A stretch of DNA of 64,000 nucleotides, taken from assembly GCF_035046505.1 (NCBI RefSeq), contig NC_089822.1, positions 114,345,307-114,409,306 on the forward strand, read 5' to 3'. Positions 50,095-60,649 of the stretch are shown here, in pieces. Under the pieces are notes generated by a model that was not told the origin of the DNA, searched no databases, and saw only the letters and a list, made by a program, of their open reading frames with translations. Within the stretch, counting starts at the first letter, position 1; each line of letters starts with the position of its first letter. Source of the stretch: Tiliqua scincoides (taxonomy: Eukaryota; Chordata; Lepidosauria; Squamata; Scincidae). A program made the position numbers and the translations under genes.

Positions 50095-50290
50095 TTATAT
50101 GCTTCAAATGCTTTATATACATTGTCTCAACAATCCTTCAAACAACCCTGTAATCCAGGCTAGTATTAGTATCTCCATATATCAGATGGTGGAGAGTGTG
50201 CCTAGGGTTTTCCTAGAGCCATATAGTTAATTTGGAGCTAGCTAAGATTTGAACTAGATGCTTCCAACTAACTCACTTCTCCAATACACA
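50095..50290 (-). repeat. MIR-like CORE SINE
   Basis: In reverse orientation: AACAACCCTGTAATCCAGGC, TAGTATTAGTATCTCCATAT, TCAGATGGTGGAG and AGATTTGAACTAGATG correspond to the MIR core and tRNA-related head. Confidence 0.65.
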
Positions 50291-50526
50291 ATACCAACTC
50301 TTTCAAGGCCTACCCACCCAAGTGGAAATGGTGAAACCCTGGCACATCATAAGGGTGGTGATAATGAGCAGGATTTTCTTAGAAGGCTCAGAGCAGGGCA
50401 ATTCAAACAAGCTACTTAAATCCTAGGATGCCTTAAGAGTTTGTAAGGAGGAGGTCGTGCAAGTTGTAGAATTCTGAACCGTTCCACTGCAGACTTCAGT
50501 TGTGTCATACATTTGAATGCTCCCCA

Positions 50527-50528
50527 TA

Positions 50529-50571
<43 letters not shown>

Positions 50572-50573
50572 AT
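50527..50573. repeat. (AAAT)n microsatellite
   Basis: About eleven tandem AAAT/AATA tetranucleotides. Confidence 0.95.
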
Positions 50574-50799
50574 CTGCATGTACTAAGCATTTAACATCCT
50601 CATTTTTTACTTGGAATACTGCTTCTTTTTCATATGAGGAAGCATTCTAAAATATGACTCTCCACCTACAATGTGAAGTAGAACAATCCAGAATTCTACT
50701 TCCTCAGTTTACCATCTAACTCCGTGTACAGTACAGAATTGACTCTGAGTGAGGCATAGGTAAAAAAGGATAACATTCTTTCCTCTACCATACTTACGG

Positions 50800-51223
50800 C
50801 AAACACTGTGTCATGGAAACATGTTAGATGTGCACTGGGGAGACCCAAGTTTGTCCCTGCTCACTGGGTGACCTTGGGCAGGAGGTCTGGTCTAGAGGGT
50901 AGAGCCTTCATTTGCCTGAAGATAACATCCACAAGGTCGCCACTCCGAGGCCACCGGCACCGTGCGACCTTGAAGCAGCTGACAAGCTGAAGCCGAGCTA
51001 TTCTATCTGCTCTGAGCGTGGGAGGATGGAGGCCAGGATGGAGGCCAGATCAGAACAAAACATCTGAATTGTTGTGGCTCTTGAAAAATAGAGCCTTCTT
51101 TCAATTGTAAAAATCCCTACGGGGATTTAAATAAGCCTGCCTATGTAAACCACCTTGAATAAAGACCAAGAAAGGCGGTATATAAATACCTGTATTATTA
51201 TTATTATTATTATTATTATTGTG
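50800..51223 (+). repeat. tRNA-derived SINE with (ATT)n tail
   Basis: The head GGTCTAGAGGGTAGAGCC fits an A box, and CACTCCGAGGCCACC a B box about 45 nt later. The body includes CGTGCGACCTTGAAGCAGCT, GGGGATTTAAATAAGCCTGC and GAAAGGCGGTATATAAATAC, ending in nine or so ATT repeats (51194-51223). Just upstream, CTCACTGGGTGACCTTGGGC looks like a piece of another tRNA-type SINE. Confidence 0.8.
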
Positions 51224-51600
51224 CAAGCCACTATTGCTCAAGGTTGTTGTGAGGATAAAATGGGTTATCCATTTTATCCAATGATGACTGAGAGAAGTAA
51301 GCTGATTCTTTCATCTGAGAGACTGGTTTGTCTGTATTTGTTGCTTCCGGCTTGTACTGTATATTTCAGAACTCAACAGAGTTCAGAACCATTTACAGCT
51401 TGTTCATGCATCACAGAACAGGATAGCACTATACACATATTATGTATATGCTTTCTCTGATGCACCCAGACAGAACCTTCATGGCAAGGTTTATTATCTA
51501 AACTCCATACAGCCCCTGCCAATTAGTTTATGATTAGTGCTGTTCAGAGAAGCTAAGCAGCTGAGGATACCCTCAAGACAGGGTAGGTGAAGGATCAGAT

Positions 51601-51940
51601 CAGTATTTCTCAACATTTGTCCACCCTACCATTTCACATTGTCCATCTGGTCCATCTATTCAAAGTACCGTCGGAAGTGACTGGTGAGTACATCACTGCC
51701 AATTACTTCTGGGTTGGGAGACCAGATACGATGCAACAAACACCAGTAAGAAGCTCAGGGTGGACAGGAGGGCTTTTCAAGCATAGAAAAGCATGTTTTG
51801 GTGCTCTGCCTGCCAAGCTGAGCCTCCTACCATTGTTTGTTGTGTCACATTCCTGGTCTCTCTGCCAGGTGGCAGGTGTCCAGTGAATGCCACCAGACAC
51901 TTCCACTGGCAGTACCTGTATCACTGGTTGAGAGACACTG
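51601..51940. mobile_element. hAT-like element, family D, diverged
   Basis: The start CAGTATTTCTCAACATTTGT and end GGTTGAGAGACACTG are inverted-complementary. The interior CCAATTACTTCTGGGTTGGG parallels the copy at 26364. The flanks match poorly, so it is an older insertion or the limits are slightly off. Confidence 0.55.
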
Positions 51941-54475
51941 GATTGATTAAATAGTACACAGGGGGCCTATCAAAATCAAAGTTGGACCAAAATTCTGTGC
52001 TTGGATGCTGTTCTGAGAAGCAGCTCTACAGGCAATTTTTGGTTGAAACACTGAGGGCTAGCTTTGGGCTGTACTGCTTCAGACTGTTGGTGAGGGGTTC
52101 ACAGGACTGAATGTTCCTCCATACAAAATAGTCCCCTCCACTTAGAAAGCTAGATATTATGAAGAAGGGCTCTCACCTAGCCTTCTTCCTGAAATCTAAT
52201 TTTCTATGTGGAGGAAATTTTGTGAGTAGATTGAAGTGGTTTCATCCAGATACAGATTTACCACCTTGGTAAGAACTAGGCCTGAGAGCTACCAAAAATC
52301 AAGCTGCACATTATTCCTCACACTGTACCAAATAAACTAGCCTTAGTTTCTACCCAGGCAAACATTTCAATGTCTGGTACAGAAAAATTCAAACAACTCC
52401 TCTCTTTTCCTACTAAATAACATGGACTCAATCCACCAGGAATTTCTCCTGTACAAGCTGCACTGAACTGAAGAGGTGTTGCACAGGATTGCTCTGTTGA
52501 AGTTTCTGATCTTTTCAATGTGATTTGTGCATAACGTCCTAGTGGATTGTACCTCAAGGGTTAGATCTGTCTGCCCACTTTGTGGTCCTTAAATCTACCA
52601 ACTGAGGCAGCCACCTAACCTTGCTTTACGCCAAGGCTGCCTCTTTTTCACCAATGCTTCTGCATAACCAATACAGGCAAGTCAATGGACCAAAACATTT
52701 TGAAGTCAGTCAGTTTCCAAGTCTGAGGTGGAACGGCTGTCTTCAGACCTATTTGCACACACAGTACATCAGTGATGAGGGATCAAAAAGGTTGACTAAG
52801 GCAGAGGAGAAGAGTGGAAGACAAAGACAAATCAACAAATGTATAAGCGCGTGCACACACACACACCACACACACCACACACACACACAGAGCTGTGGCT
52901 ACTAGTTACATTCTGATCTCAGCTCCCATTTGGCATATACAGAGATTTTCCACTGACGACTGTGAGATCAGGGCTGGACTCTGATCTCCATTCATGAAGC
53001 ACAAAGGACATTCCACCTTCCAAAACCAACTACATTCCCTAGATAAGAGAGTTTGCTGTTGGATGGATAAAGCAGGGCCAAGTTTGGATCAGCAGAGGAA
53101 AGTGGCCTCAGAACCTGCACAGACACCTTCCTCTTCCTCCACAAGGCCTCACAAACTATATCACAGCAGCAGATGACGGCACAACATTCAAGAGGAAGTA
53201 ACGAAACATGTTTAGCAGCAGGGTGGGTTGGGTGGCTGTCTTTTCATGATGAGTTCAATGCCAGTTCAACCTATTGCACGCAAAGGCAGGGTGTTTCCAA
53301 TCAACTGTTCTGCTGCAGAAATGTACATGGATATAGAGTAATAACTTATTTTCATCCTCTGCAAACCCACTAGTTTGGATTTGCACTGCTAGTGGTTAAT
53401 AAATAAAATCTCTCTATCTTGGGGTGAGTTCTATGGTAGAGAAGGTCAGACCTTCCTACCAGGTACAAAAATAAATAAGATCATCTGTTTTAGGGTGCTT
53501 TCTTATAGTCCTCAAATTGGACCCTGCTGGTGGCAGAGAAGCAAGGGGTGGATCCAGGAGCAGAAAGGGGTCCTCAAAGCAGAGATGTAGCCTGGAGGTT
53601 CTCACTAAGGACCTGGGGTAAAGCTCAGGCGCGTGGCATGAATGGAACTTGGAGACCATCTGGAATGAAAGGGGTTGAGTTTTGCAAGAGTTGGATGGAC
53701 AGACCACTAAAAACATCACCACCTTCTTTGGAATGAAAAGCATCTTTCTGTTTGCATATTCTAGTAAAATAACAACATGAACTTATGGGAACTCAAGGCA
53801 CTATCCGGGAGGACATTATTCTGCAGAAGCCTTAATGAAATGAATGGGAGACAGCCAAAAGTGCTACTGTGTCTTCGGACACTCATTTCAATGGGGCTTG
53901 CAAACAAGAACATCCCACTAGAATGTGCCAGATTTTTTTAAAAATTTTAATGTTAGCATTCTGGCTCCCTATAATAGAAATATTTTTGGGTTTGGGGGCA
54001 GTGAGGTTGTTGCTTTATCTTTCTTTCACATGAAAGCATTAATAAAATTGGTAGATGACATACTGGTTGCCACATGGACTGGACTGTCAAATTCAAGCTT
54101 GTATATTTTTAAGGAGAACTGTAAATACTTCCTTTGCAGTCAAGATTAAACAGGCAGGGGGTAACATTAATTCAACTGAGTTGTTAAAATTGTGTTTTGT
54201 TTTCAAATAGTTGTTACCTGCCCCGAGCCCTTGAGAAAGCGCAGGATAGAAACGGAACAAATTAAATAGTCTCTTCACCAATGCCGTCTCTTACACTGTA
54301 AGAGTGGAGTCTCAAGGGCAATTAGCTAATGGCTCCAGTGAAATCCAACCCACCCAGGAATCTAGTTGCCAATCTCTGCACTGTATAATGCACTGTATGA
54401 ATACAGATTTTATAAAAAGGCTTTTGACTTAGAAAGAAAAAAATCCCTCTTTGAAAATATTTTCACATTGGTATT
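51941..54475. other. Intergenic, nothing recognised beyond a CA tract
   Basis: A (CA)n-rich tract lies at 52853-52889. No exon, RNA gene or repeat family was identified. Confidence 0.45.
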
Positions 54476-54479
54476 TTCA

Positions 54480-54600
54480 TCCTTCAGCAGAGGCTCAACG
54501 GACACCTGCTGGAGATGCTCTAGAAAGATTTTCTGCTACAAGCAGAGGGTTGGACTAGATGAACTTGTGGGTACCTTCCACCACTATGATTCTATAATTT
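54480..54600 (+). mobile_element. CR1 3' end fragment
   Basis: GGTTGGACTAGATGAACTTG, TGGGTACCTTCCACCACTAT and the terminal GATTCTATAAT are the conserved 3' end of older amniote CR1 elements. Confidence 0.8.
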
Positions 54601-55551
54601 TAGATTAGTTTTTACTTTAAAATATGAATATTTGATTCACTGGTTAACATTTTCAAAGAGTTTAGTATTATCCCTTTTAAATTTTACCTTACTTTTGCTT
54701 TTTTGCAAAACAAGTCAAAGGTCAAAATATGCCTTTCAATACTTCAAGTATAGAAGTATACTTTATCCCTTTAAAAAAAATAATCAAATAATGTAAACGT
54801 TTTTGTAACTTCCCACCTCAGACCTAAACCTGTCTACTCAGAAATAAGTTAACAGAACTTACTCTCAGGTAAGGATACTTAGGATTTCAAGCCTTTTGAA
54901 AGAGGAAGGCTGAAATAATCAGATTAAAAAGTCTGCCAAACCTCATTAAGAACATTATTTTTCATTTGTAAGGAAGAGAAATCCAGTTCTTTCCATCAGA
55001 TATTTCTCCTCCTAGGCAACCTGGAACTTGATACCAAGCAAAAATGGGAAACATTTCACATGGTGCTGGTTCCATGATTTGCAATGAGGAGAGTCTCAGC
55101 CAGGGCATCCCCACTGGGTCCCCTGAACAAGGAAGTGATTGGGCTGACAAACTAAGAATTCCTTCAAGTGGTCTCTGACATTTTTGGGAGCTTTATGCCA
55201 AATCAGAATGCAACACTCTTGGGGCAGTGATGGGGAGTTTGCAACTGCCCAAACCTTTGTTACCTTTGGAGCAAGCTCTGATCTTTTTCTCATGGATGGT
55301 CATAACTAATGCATTTTTCCCCTCATCCACCTCTTATACCAGATGATTTCACAAAAATGTAAGTATCCTGAACTTTGGAAAACTTTGAGCAGCTTCAACT
55401 TAGACATGCCACGATCTCTCAAAAGGGCTTGACTTTTCCCTACTCTTTCTGCCTTTTTTTCAACTATGGTTATTCAGAAGAAGCATGGATGGAACCAAGC
55501 CACAGAAGTTACCCTGATGGGATCTTTGACACCTCAGGGAGAGATGTCAAG
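54601..55551. other. 3' flank of the tail-anchored protein gene
   Basis: It holds one dispersed palindromic unit at about 54820-54895. The part nearest 55551 should be 3'UTR of the minus-strand gene; no clear minus-strand AATAAA was found near it. Confidence 0.4.
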
Positions 55552-57222
55552 CTATGAGAACCAATCCAGGAGAAGGTAAAGTGTAATGGCCACTAGGGGC
55601 ATGCAGCTGCTGAAGACCACAGGCAGGAAGATAAAGAGGCTGAGGATCCGCAGGGAGCGCATCAAGATCTTTTCAAGTTCACCATGAGAGCTGGAATGGG
55701 TTTCAGGTGACTTGTGGACATGAAGCCCCTCACCCAGCCAGAGACTGCCTTGTCCTATCAAGAAGCCCTGGCTCTTGCTCTGTCCCTGGGTACTGAGAGG
55801 ACTGGAAGGTAGGTCTGTGGGCCACTTTGGTAGGGGCACTAGTGTCCGGGCGGGAACTACGAGAGGAATCACGATGGCCTCTTGAGCAGTAGGCCGTGAA
55901 GTGCTGGAAGACACCACTTTCAAGCTGATAAAGGAGTCCGAATCCTTAGTTGGGTTCTGCTGGACATTTCCCTCTTCCAGGTGGTTTAGAAAGCAGCCTT
56001 CTAGCAAAACAGGTGGGCTATCACGGCCTGGTCCCACCACCTCAGGCGGTGCCAGGGTTGCATACCCTGGTATGAATCCCTCTTCCTCACTGTCTCTGGA
56101 GTCATCACCCCGCTGCTTGGCATAGTGCAGTGTGATCTCTTCGGCCAGGGAACTATTCAGGGCTCTCTCAGGGCCTGTCCAGTTGACTATCAGGTCACGG
56201 TCAGTTAAGACACTCTGCCGCAAGGCAATGAGAGACGGTGCAGGGCTGCTAGGACTGCCAGAGCCCTCTTCAGCCCACTCCCCTCTCCCTCCAAGCTCCT
56301 CTGCTCGGAGTCGACTCAAATGGGACAGATAAAGCTGCTCCAGCTCCCGGTCTATGGCATCTTCCTCCATGTGGCTGGGCAGCTCTTGGTACCTTCTCAG
56401 CTGCTCCTCCATGCACTCTTCCATGAAAGAGCCCTCTGTGGTGAGGTCATACCTGCTGAACTCAGGCACATCCAACTGTCCCAAGGGATGAATTTCGGTT
56501 CCCAAAACCAAACCCCATGGAACTTTCAGCTCCTCATGGGATGCAGAATGCCCTTTGAAAGCGGGTGCCTCTGGCGAGTCAGTGAAATCCACAAGATGGT
56601 CCTTCTTTTCTGGGGAGTTTGTGGTGATGGTGAGCTCTGGAATCTAGGCAAAGTGGGGAAGAAGAAAAGACATACAAAAAAATTGGCAGAATACTTTTCT
56701 CTCCAAAGCATCTCCCACCTAAACCTTACAACTGCCTGTGAAGCTATAGAAACAGCACAGGCATCTTGCGCGTGTCACAGTTATCAGCGTATCTGTAAGC
56801 TCTTCCTGCCTTTTTTCTTTACAGTACTCTGCATAACATCTGATACACTGGTGACGTTACATTAATAATAATAGAACTGCACACCTACAAAGGAAAAAAA
56901 TGGCCACCTGTACCCCACCACTGAGACCAGCTGCTCCAACAGATCTTATCTATTTTTCCCCAAAAATTCCAGTCTTAAATTCAACTTCACATATATACAG
57001 CTGGCATAAAGTCCCACTGCTATAGGCAGAAGGGGGGGAAGCACTTCACCTTAAGGAAAGTTGTGGAATCAGTAGCAGGTTTCCTTGGATTGCCAAAGGA
57101 AGGGAAGCCGCTAACACTTGCTTCCCTCTCTGTCAACAGCTCTCTCTCCTTGACCTCCTCAGTGCACTCACTAAGTGAGGCTCCCAGCTGATCATCCTCA
57201 TCAGCGCTCTCCTTCTCTCTGA
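55552..57222 (-). CDS. Unidentified tail-anchored acidic protein, 3' coding exons
   Basis: Two exons are supported. The last one (55552-56643, 363 codons plus TAG) begins after a strong acceptor, TTTTCTTCTTCCCCACTTTG then CCTAG. The one before it ends at 57050 with donor AAG|GTGAAG and probably starts at 57222 after CTTTATCCAG. Both junctions are in phase 0 at the 406-bp intron. The protein is acidic and serine-rich. A conserved-looking helical block reads [20 protein letters not shown], then [18 protein letters not shown]; another reads [20 protein letters not shown] ~25-residue hydrophobic segment ([14 protein letters not shown] onward) ends four residues from the C-terminus, so the product should be tail-anchored, facing the cytosol. 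No start codon lies in these exons, so upstream exons are missing from this model. I do not recognise the family. Long intact frame plus correct splice sites make a real gene very likely. Confidence 0.8.
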
Positions 57223-58432
57223 CTGGATAAAGCTTGGTAGCCTGCCTCTGTGCCCTGGCTCCTTCATCATGTCACAAGATCTTAGCAGAAGCTGGAAGCC
57301 AAAACCATGGGGAAGGAATTGGGTCTGTCCATGTTGGCTGAAGCCAGATGCAGCATCTACTTTCTCTGCCAGCAAGAGGTCTGCAGAGCATGAGAAATAG
57401 GAACCTCTGCAGTCACCTGGAGACTGCACTGGGGAGTTTCCAACAGCTATTTAATCTGATGATATAGGCAGCTCCACCTAAGGAGGTAATGCCATATAAC
57501 TTCCAGGAGCTGCAGAACTCAAAACCATGAGTTCAGACACCAGTCCCCTACTCCCTGTGCTACTGGGATCAATTGTCTGAAGAGGACACCTACATGCCAA
57601 ACCAGAACCCTTCTAGTCCTGAGACTTGTGGGAACTTTCAGAACTAATCTTGTGTCACAGCCGGCTGTGCTACACTCAGCATGAGCAGCTCATTACCAAG
57701 GAAAACCATAAGGCTATCCCTCTGTTACCTGCCTTGCTTACTTGTATCCCCTCTGCTCCAAGAACTTGCCACTTCTCCAGCTGTGCTGGCAAGCCTTTGC
57801 CTGTACTTGGATCTGGGGATTCTTGGATTTGTTCTCACAAGGGGTTTTTCTCAATCTCCTCCAGAAAATTTGTCTTTCAGGGTTTCCTTCCAACAGCAAG
57901 AACCATAAGCAACTAAAGACAACATAACTCAGTTGCTATCTATGTCACATACTGTACATGCTTTTTTAGGTTTTTTCCCCCCAGCAAAGCTACTTAGCTT
58001 TTAAAATATTAAGATATATAAAATAAATATTTTTATTTCTGCAAGGTGATGATGCTTAAAATTATTAAATTGTACAGCAAGACAGAAGGTCTAAGAGCAA
58101 CTATATAAGAGATGCTGAAGGTGAACTGGAAAGGTTTATATGGGAAGATATTAATCTATAAAATAAATCTGAACAAAACATTCAGTGAATTGCTCAATAA
58201 ATTTAAATGGTGTGAACAGCTAATTAAATATTTTTTTAAATACATATTTATGAAGGAAGGATTGCAATGGCCTCTATAAAAACAACATTTTTGCACTGAT
58301 TAAAAAAATTCAGGGAAACGTATGACATTTATATTTTTAAAGGTGGAACGTAAATGTGTAAAATAGTATTTTCCTATTGCAGTTTATAGAGATTGATATA
58401 AAACATGCAATCATCCATTTAAAAAAAATTAA
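57223..58432. other. Probable intron, nothing recognised
   Basis: It is probably part of the intron upstream of the tail-anchored protein exons. An alternative acceptor for that exon might lie a little further upstream (near 57240-57260), where the frame stays open to about 57270. Confidence 0.4.
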
Positions 58433-58918
58433 AGGCTTAATCCTATCTAACTTCTTGCATGGTGATGCAGTGGCACCAGTTGGTTGGTTTGGCTGCTGGG
58501 AGTCTCCTTGAGGTAATGGGGCATTAGTCCCTTTGCCCCAGGGTAAACTCCAAAAGCTGCTATTGGTCAACTCAGACTGCTGGCGCAAGTCTGCATTGAC
58601 CTGGGAAGGTGGATCAGGCCCAGAAAGGTGATCGGGATTCAGCATGCACCCTTGCTGATCCTGCTTCCTCCCAGGCCTGTTCCACCCTCCTACCTGCTCC
58701 TATCACTCTGCTCATCCCTGCCCCATTCCACTCCCTGCCCAAGCTTATCTGCTCCAGTGGGTCTCCATCAATCCACAGCGCACTGGGGAAGGCACCAGCC
58801 TTCCCACCAGTGCCCCTGCAGTATATGCTGCTAGAGCGCACTTTATGGCTGCTTTGCAGCAGCCAGCACAGGTGGAACATGCGTTCTGCTGGCAAGGCAG
58901 CCCATTAGGATTGGGCTG
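58433..58918. mobile_element. MITE-like element with AATCCTA ends
   Basis: The start GGCTTAATCCTATCTAACTT and end CCCATTAGGATTGGGCTG are inverted-complementary, the same end type as at 37384, 49405 and 60115. Confidence 0.65.
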
Positions 58919-58984
58919 TAAAACAGAACAGCATAAACATCCAGTTTAATTTAATTCCTTATTCAAGAGCCAGAGATAAAATAG

Positions 58985-59145
58985 CATCTTAAAGACCAAC
59001 ACGTTTATTTCAGCATAAGCTTTTATGGAGCACAGTCCGCTTCACCAGATACATGAAATCACTTCACATACCTGATGAAGGGAATTGTAGTTCATGAAAG
59101 CTGATGTTGATATACATTTGTTAGCCTTTACAGTGTTGCAAGGTT
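58985..59145. mobile_element. Palindromic dispersed element
   Basis: TTAAAGACCAACACGTTTAT with TTTCAGCATAAGCTTTTATG on the left is the diverged inverse of TTCATGAAAGCTGATGTTGA and ATACATTTGTTAGCC on the right. The element is a near-complete hairpin of about 60-nt arms. A fragment of a related repeat lies near 43050. Confidence 0.7.
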
Positions 59146-60030
59146 TTTTGTTGTTTTTGCTGCAGCACAGTAATGTGGTTACCTCACAGGCAGTGATAAT
59201 AAAATTAATCATAAAATATCTTATGGAACAGAAATATTTTCAGAGCCTGTCTAAAAATAGAAAGGAATTATATTCTGGGCAGCGAAATTACAGCCATGGA
59301 ATCACCACTAAAAAGGTTCTGTCTCTCTGTTACCCACTAATCGTATCTGAAATAATGGTGGGTCAGACAGCAGAGCCTGTGAAGCCAATCAGAAAGTTTG
59401 GGTAAGCCTATGGCATGTTGGTGGTTCTTAAAATAACCTGGTCCTAGGCTGCATCAGGTCTCATTTCAGAATGAGTTTCGAAGCGGGGAAATCTGAGCTC
59501 ACCTGTGACTTCCCTTTCTCAGTGGATCCAGGATGGCTCAGCCTTTGGCATCTGAGAAGCTCCTTCCTCCTGGGCAGGCAAGGTCGGATGGTCGAGATCT
59601 TGCTTGGGGGTAGGGGCTCCCTGGAATTCCGAGACTTAGACAAGCCTTGGAACCCCTCCGCATAAGTGGATTGCTGTCCAGATTTGGAGAGCAGCCTCCA
59701 TTCACTCTGTAGTCATTGCTGTCATAGCCAGGACCTGTGAGGCAAACTATACATGTCCTGAGGTGCAGTCCCTCTGGCAGTTAGAGCACTGTCACTTGTT
59801 AAGGTGATCCTTTGGGGAGGGTGTTTTACTTTCTCTTCAGGTCTCCTTTATTCCTTTCTAATATCCAGTTCAGCCCAGTAACCCTTATTGGTAAACACAT
59901 AGTAAATCCATCTACCATACACTTACATCGTAAATCCAAAATAAAAAAATTTATGAATTTACTTTCTCATATTCTTCCCACCCTCCTTTGGCATATGTGT
60001 GTGCGGCCTCAGGTCCCAATGGGTGGGTAG
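59146..60030. other. Uncertain region with overlapping open frames
   Basis: On the minus strand, 59517-59730 is open in one frame and runs into a good donor (CACAG|GTGAGC at 59503/59502). A second frame is open over much of the same stretch from a fair acceptor near 59736. I could not link either frame to the gene at 55.5-57.2 kb. The region could be an exon, or part of the nearby retroelement. Confidence 0.25.
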
Positions 60031-60031
60031 A

Positions 60032-60116
60032 CTAAGCCACCCTGGAACCAATGAGAAGAGGAATTCACAAATAAGCTCAGATCTCCCCATTCTCCAGTGG
60101 TTCCAGGATGGCTTAG
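60032..60116. repeat. Inverted repeat, ~30-bp arms
   Basis: CTAAGCCACCCTGGAACCAA at 60032-60051 is the complement, with few mismatches, of CAGTGGTTCCAGGATGGCTT at 60094-60113. A third related string, CAGTGGATCCAGGATGGCTC, lies at 59520-59539. Confidence 0.75.
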
Positions 60117-60295
60117 GGCTCAAGCCTATCCAACTTTCCAGCTCAGGTTCAGCAGCAATGCAGCCCCAAGGTTAGGGAACAAATGTTCCCATACCTTGAA
60201 GAGCCCTCTGTGACTGCTTCCCCACTACAGGATGTAGTGCATGCCCCATTGGCATACCTGCACCGGCACAGGAAAATTGGATAGGATTGGACCTT
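60115..60295. mobile_element. Short MITE-like element
   Basis: The left end AGGGCTCAAGCCTATCCAAC and right end AATTGGATAGGATTGGACCT are inverted-complementary. The core has GGGAACAAATGTTCCC, a palindrome. It shares internal phrases with the block at 6530-6695. Confidence 0.7.
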
Positions 60296-60439
60296 GAGTC
60301 TCTTGCACCCCCTGCAGGACTGTTCTGTCAAAGGCAGTGTCCGCAAAGGCAAATGCATCTACCTTGTAGTGTCTTGGGAAGATGGATACTGAGCTCCAAG
60401 TGGCTGCTTGGCACACAAACTCAAGGGCGGGTGAGACCC

Positions 60440-60645
60440 ATTATGCAGCTGATGTGTTAGGTGCTGTGGGGGCAACTTGCTGATTAGGATGTCATGAGGG
60501 ACCTTGTCAAATGCTTTACTGAAGTCAAGATATATTACATCTACCACATTCCCACAGTCCAGTAAGCTAGTAACCTGATAAAAAAAAGGAGTGATTTGTC
60601 TGGCAAGATTTATATTTGACAAATCTTGACATCCTGGCATGTGGT
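60440..60645 (-). mobile_element. CR1 LINE reverse-transcriptase fragment
   Basis: The minus strand encodes VVDVIYLDFSKAFDKVPHDI, the CR1-type RT motif, followed by a short decayed stretch. It is unrelated in orientation logic to the DIRS remnant next to it and is probably a separate 5'-truncated insertion. Confidence 0.8.
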
Positions 60646-60649
60646 AAGC

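Noticed and set aside
51601-51940. 8-bp duplication around the family D copy
   Set aside because: The flanks GATCAGAT and GATTGATT match at only half the positions, no better than chance.
55552-56643. Identification as consortin or FAM156
   Set aside because: Consortin has sequence after its membrane segment and different flanking motifs; FAM156 as I recall it has no similar sequence. Left unnamed.
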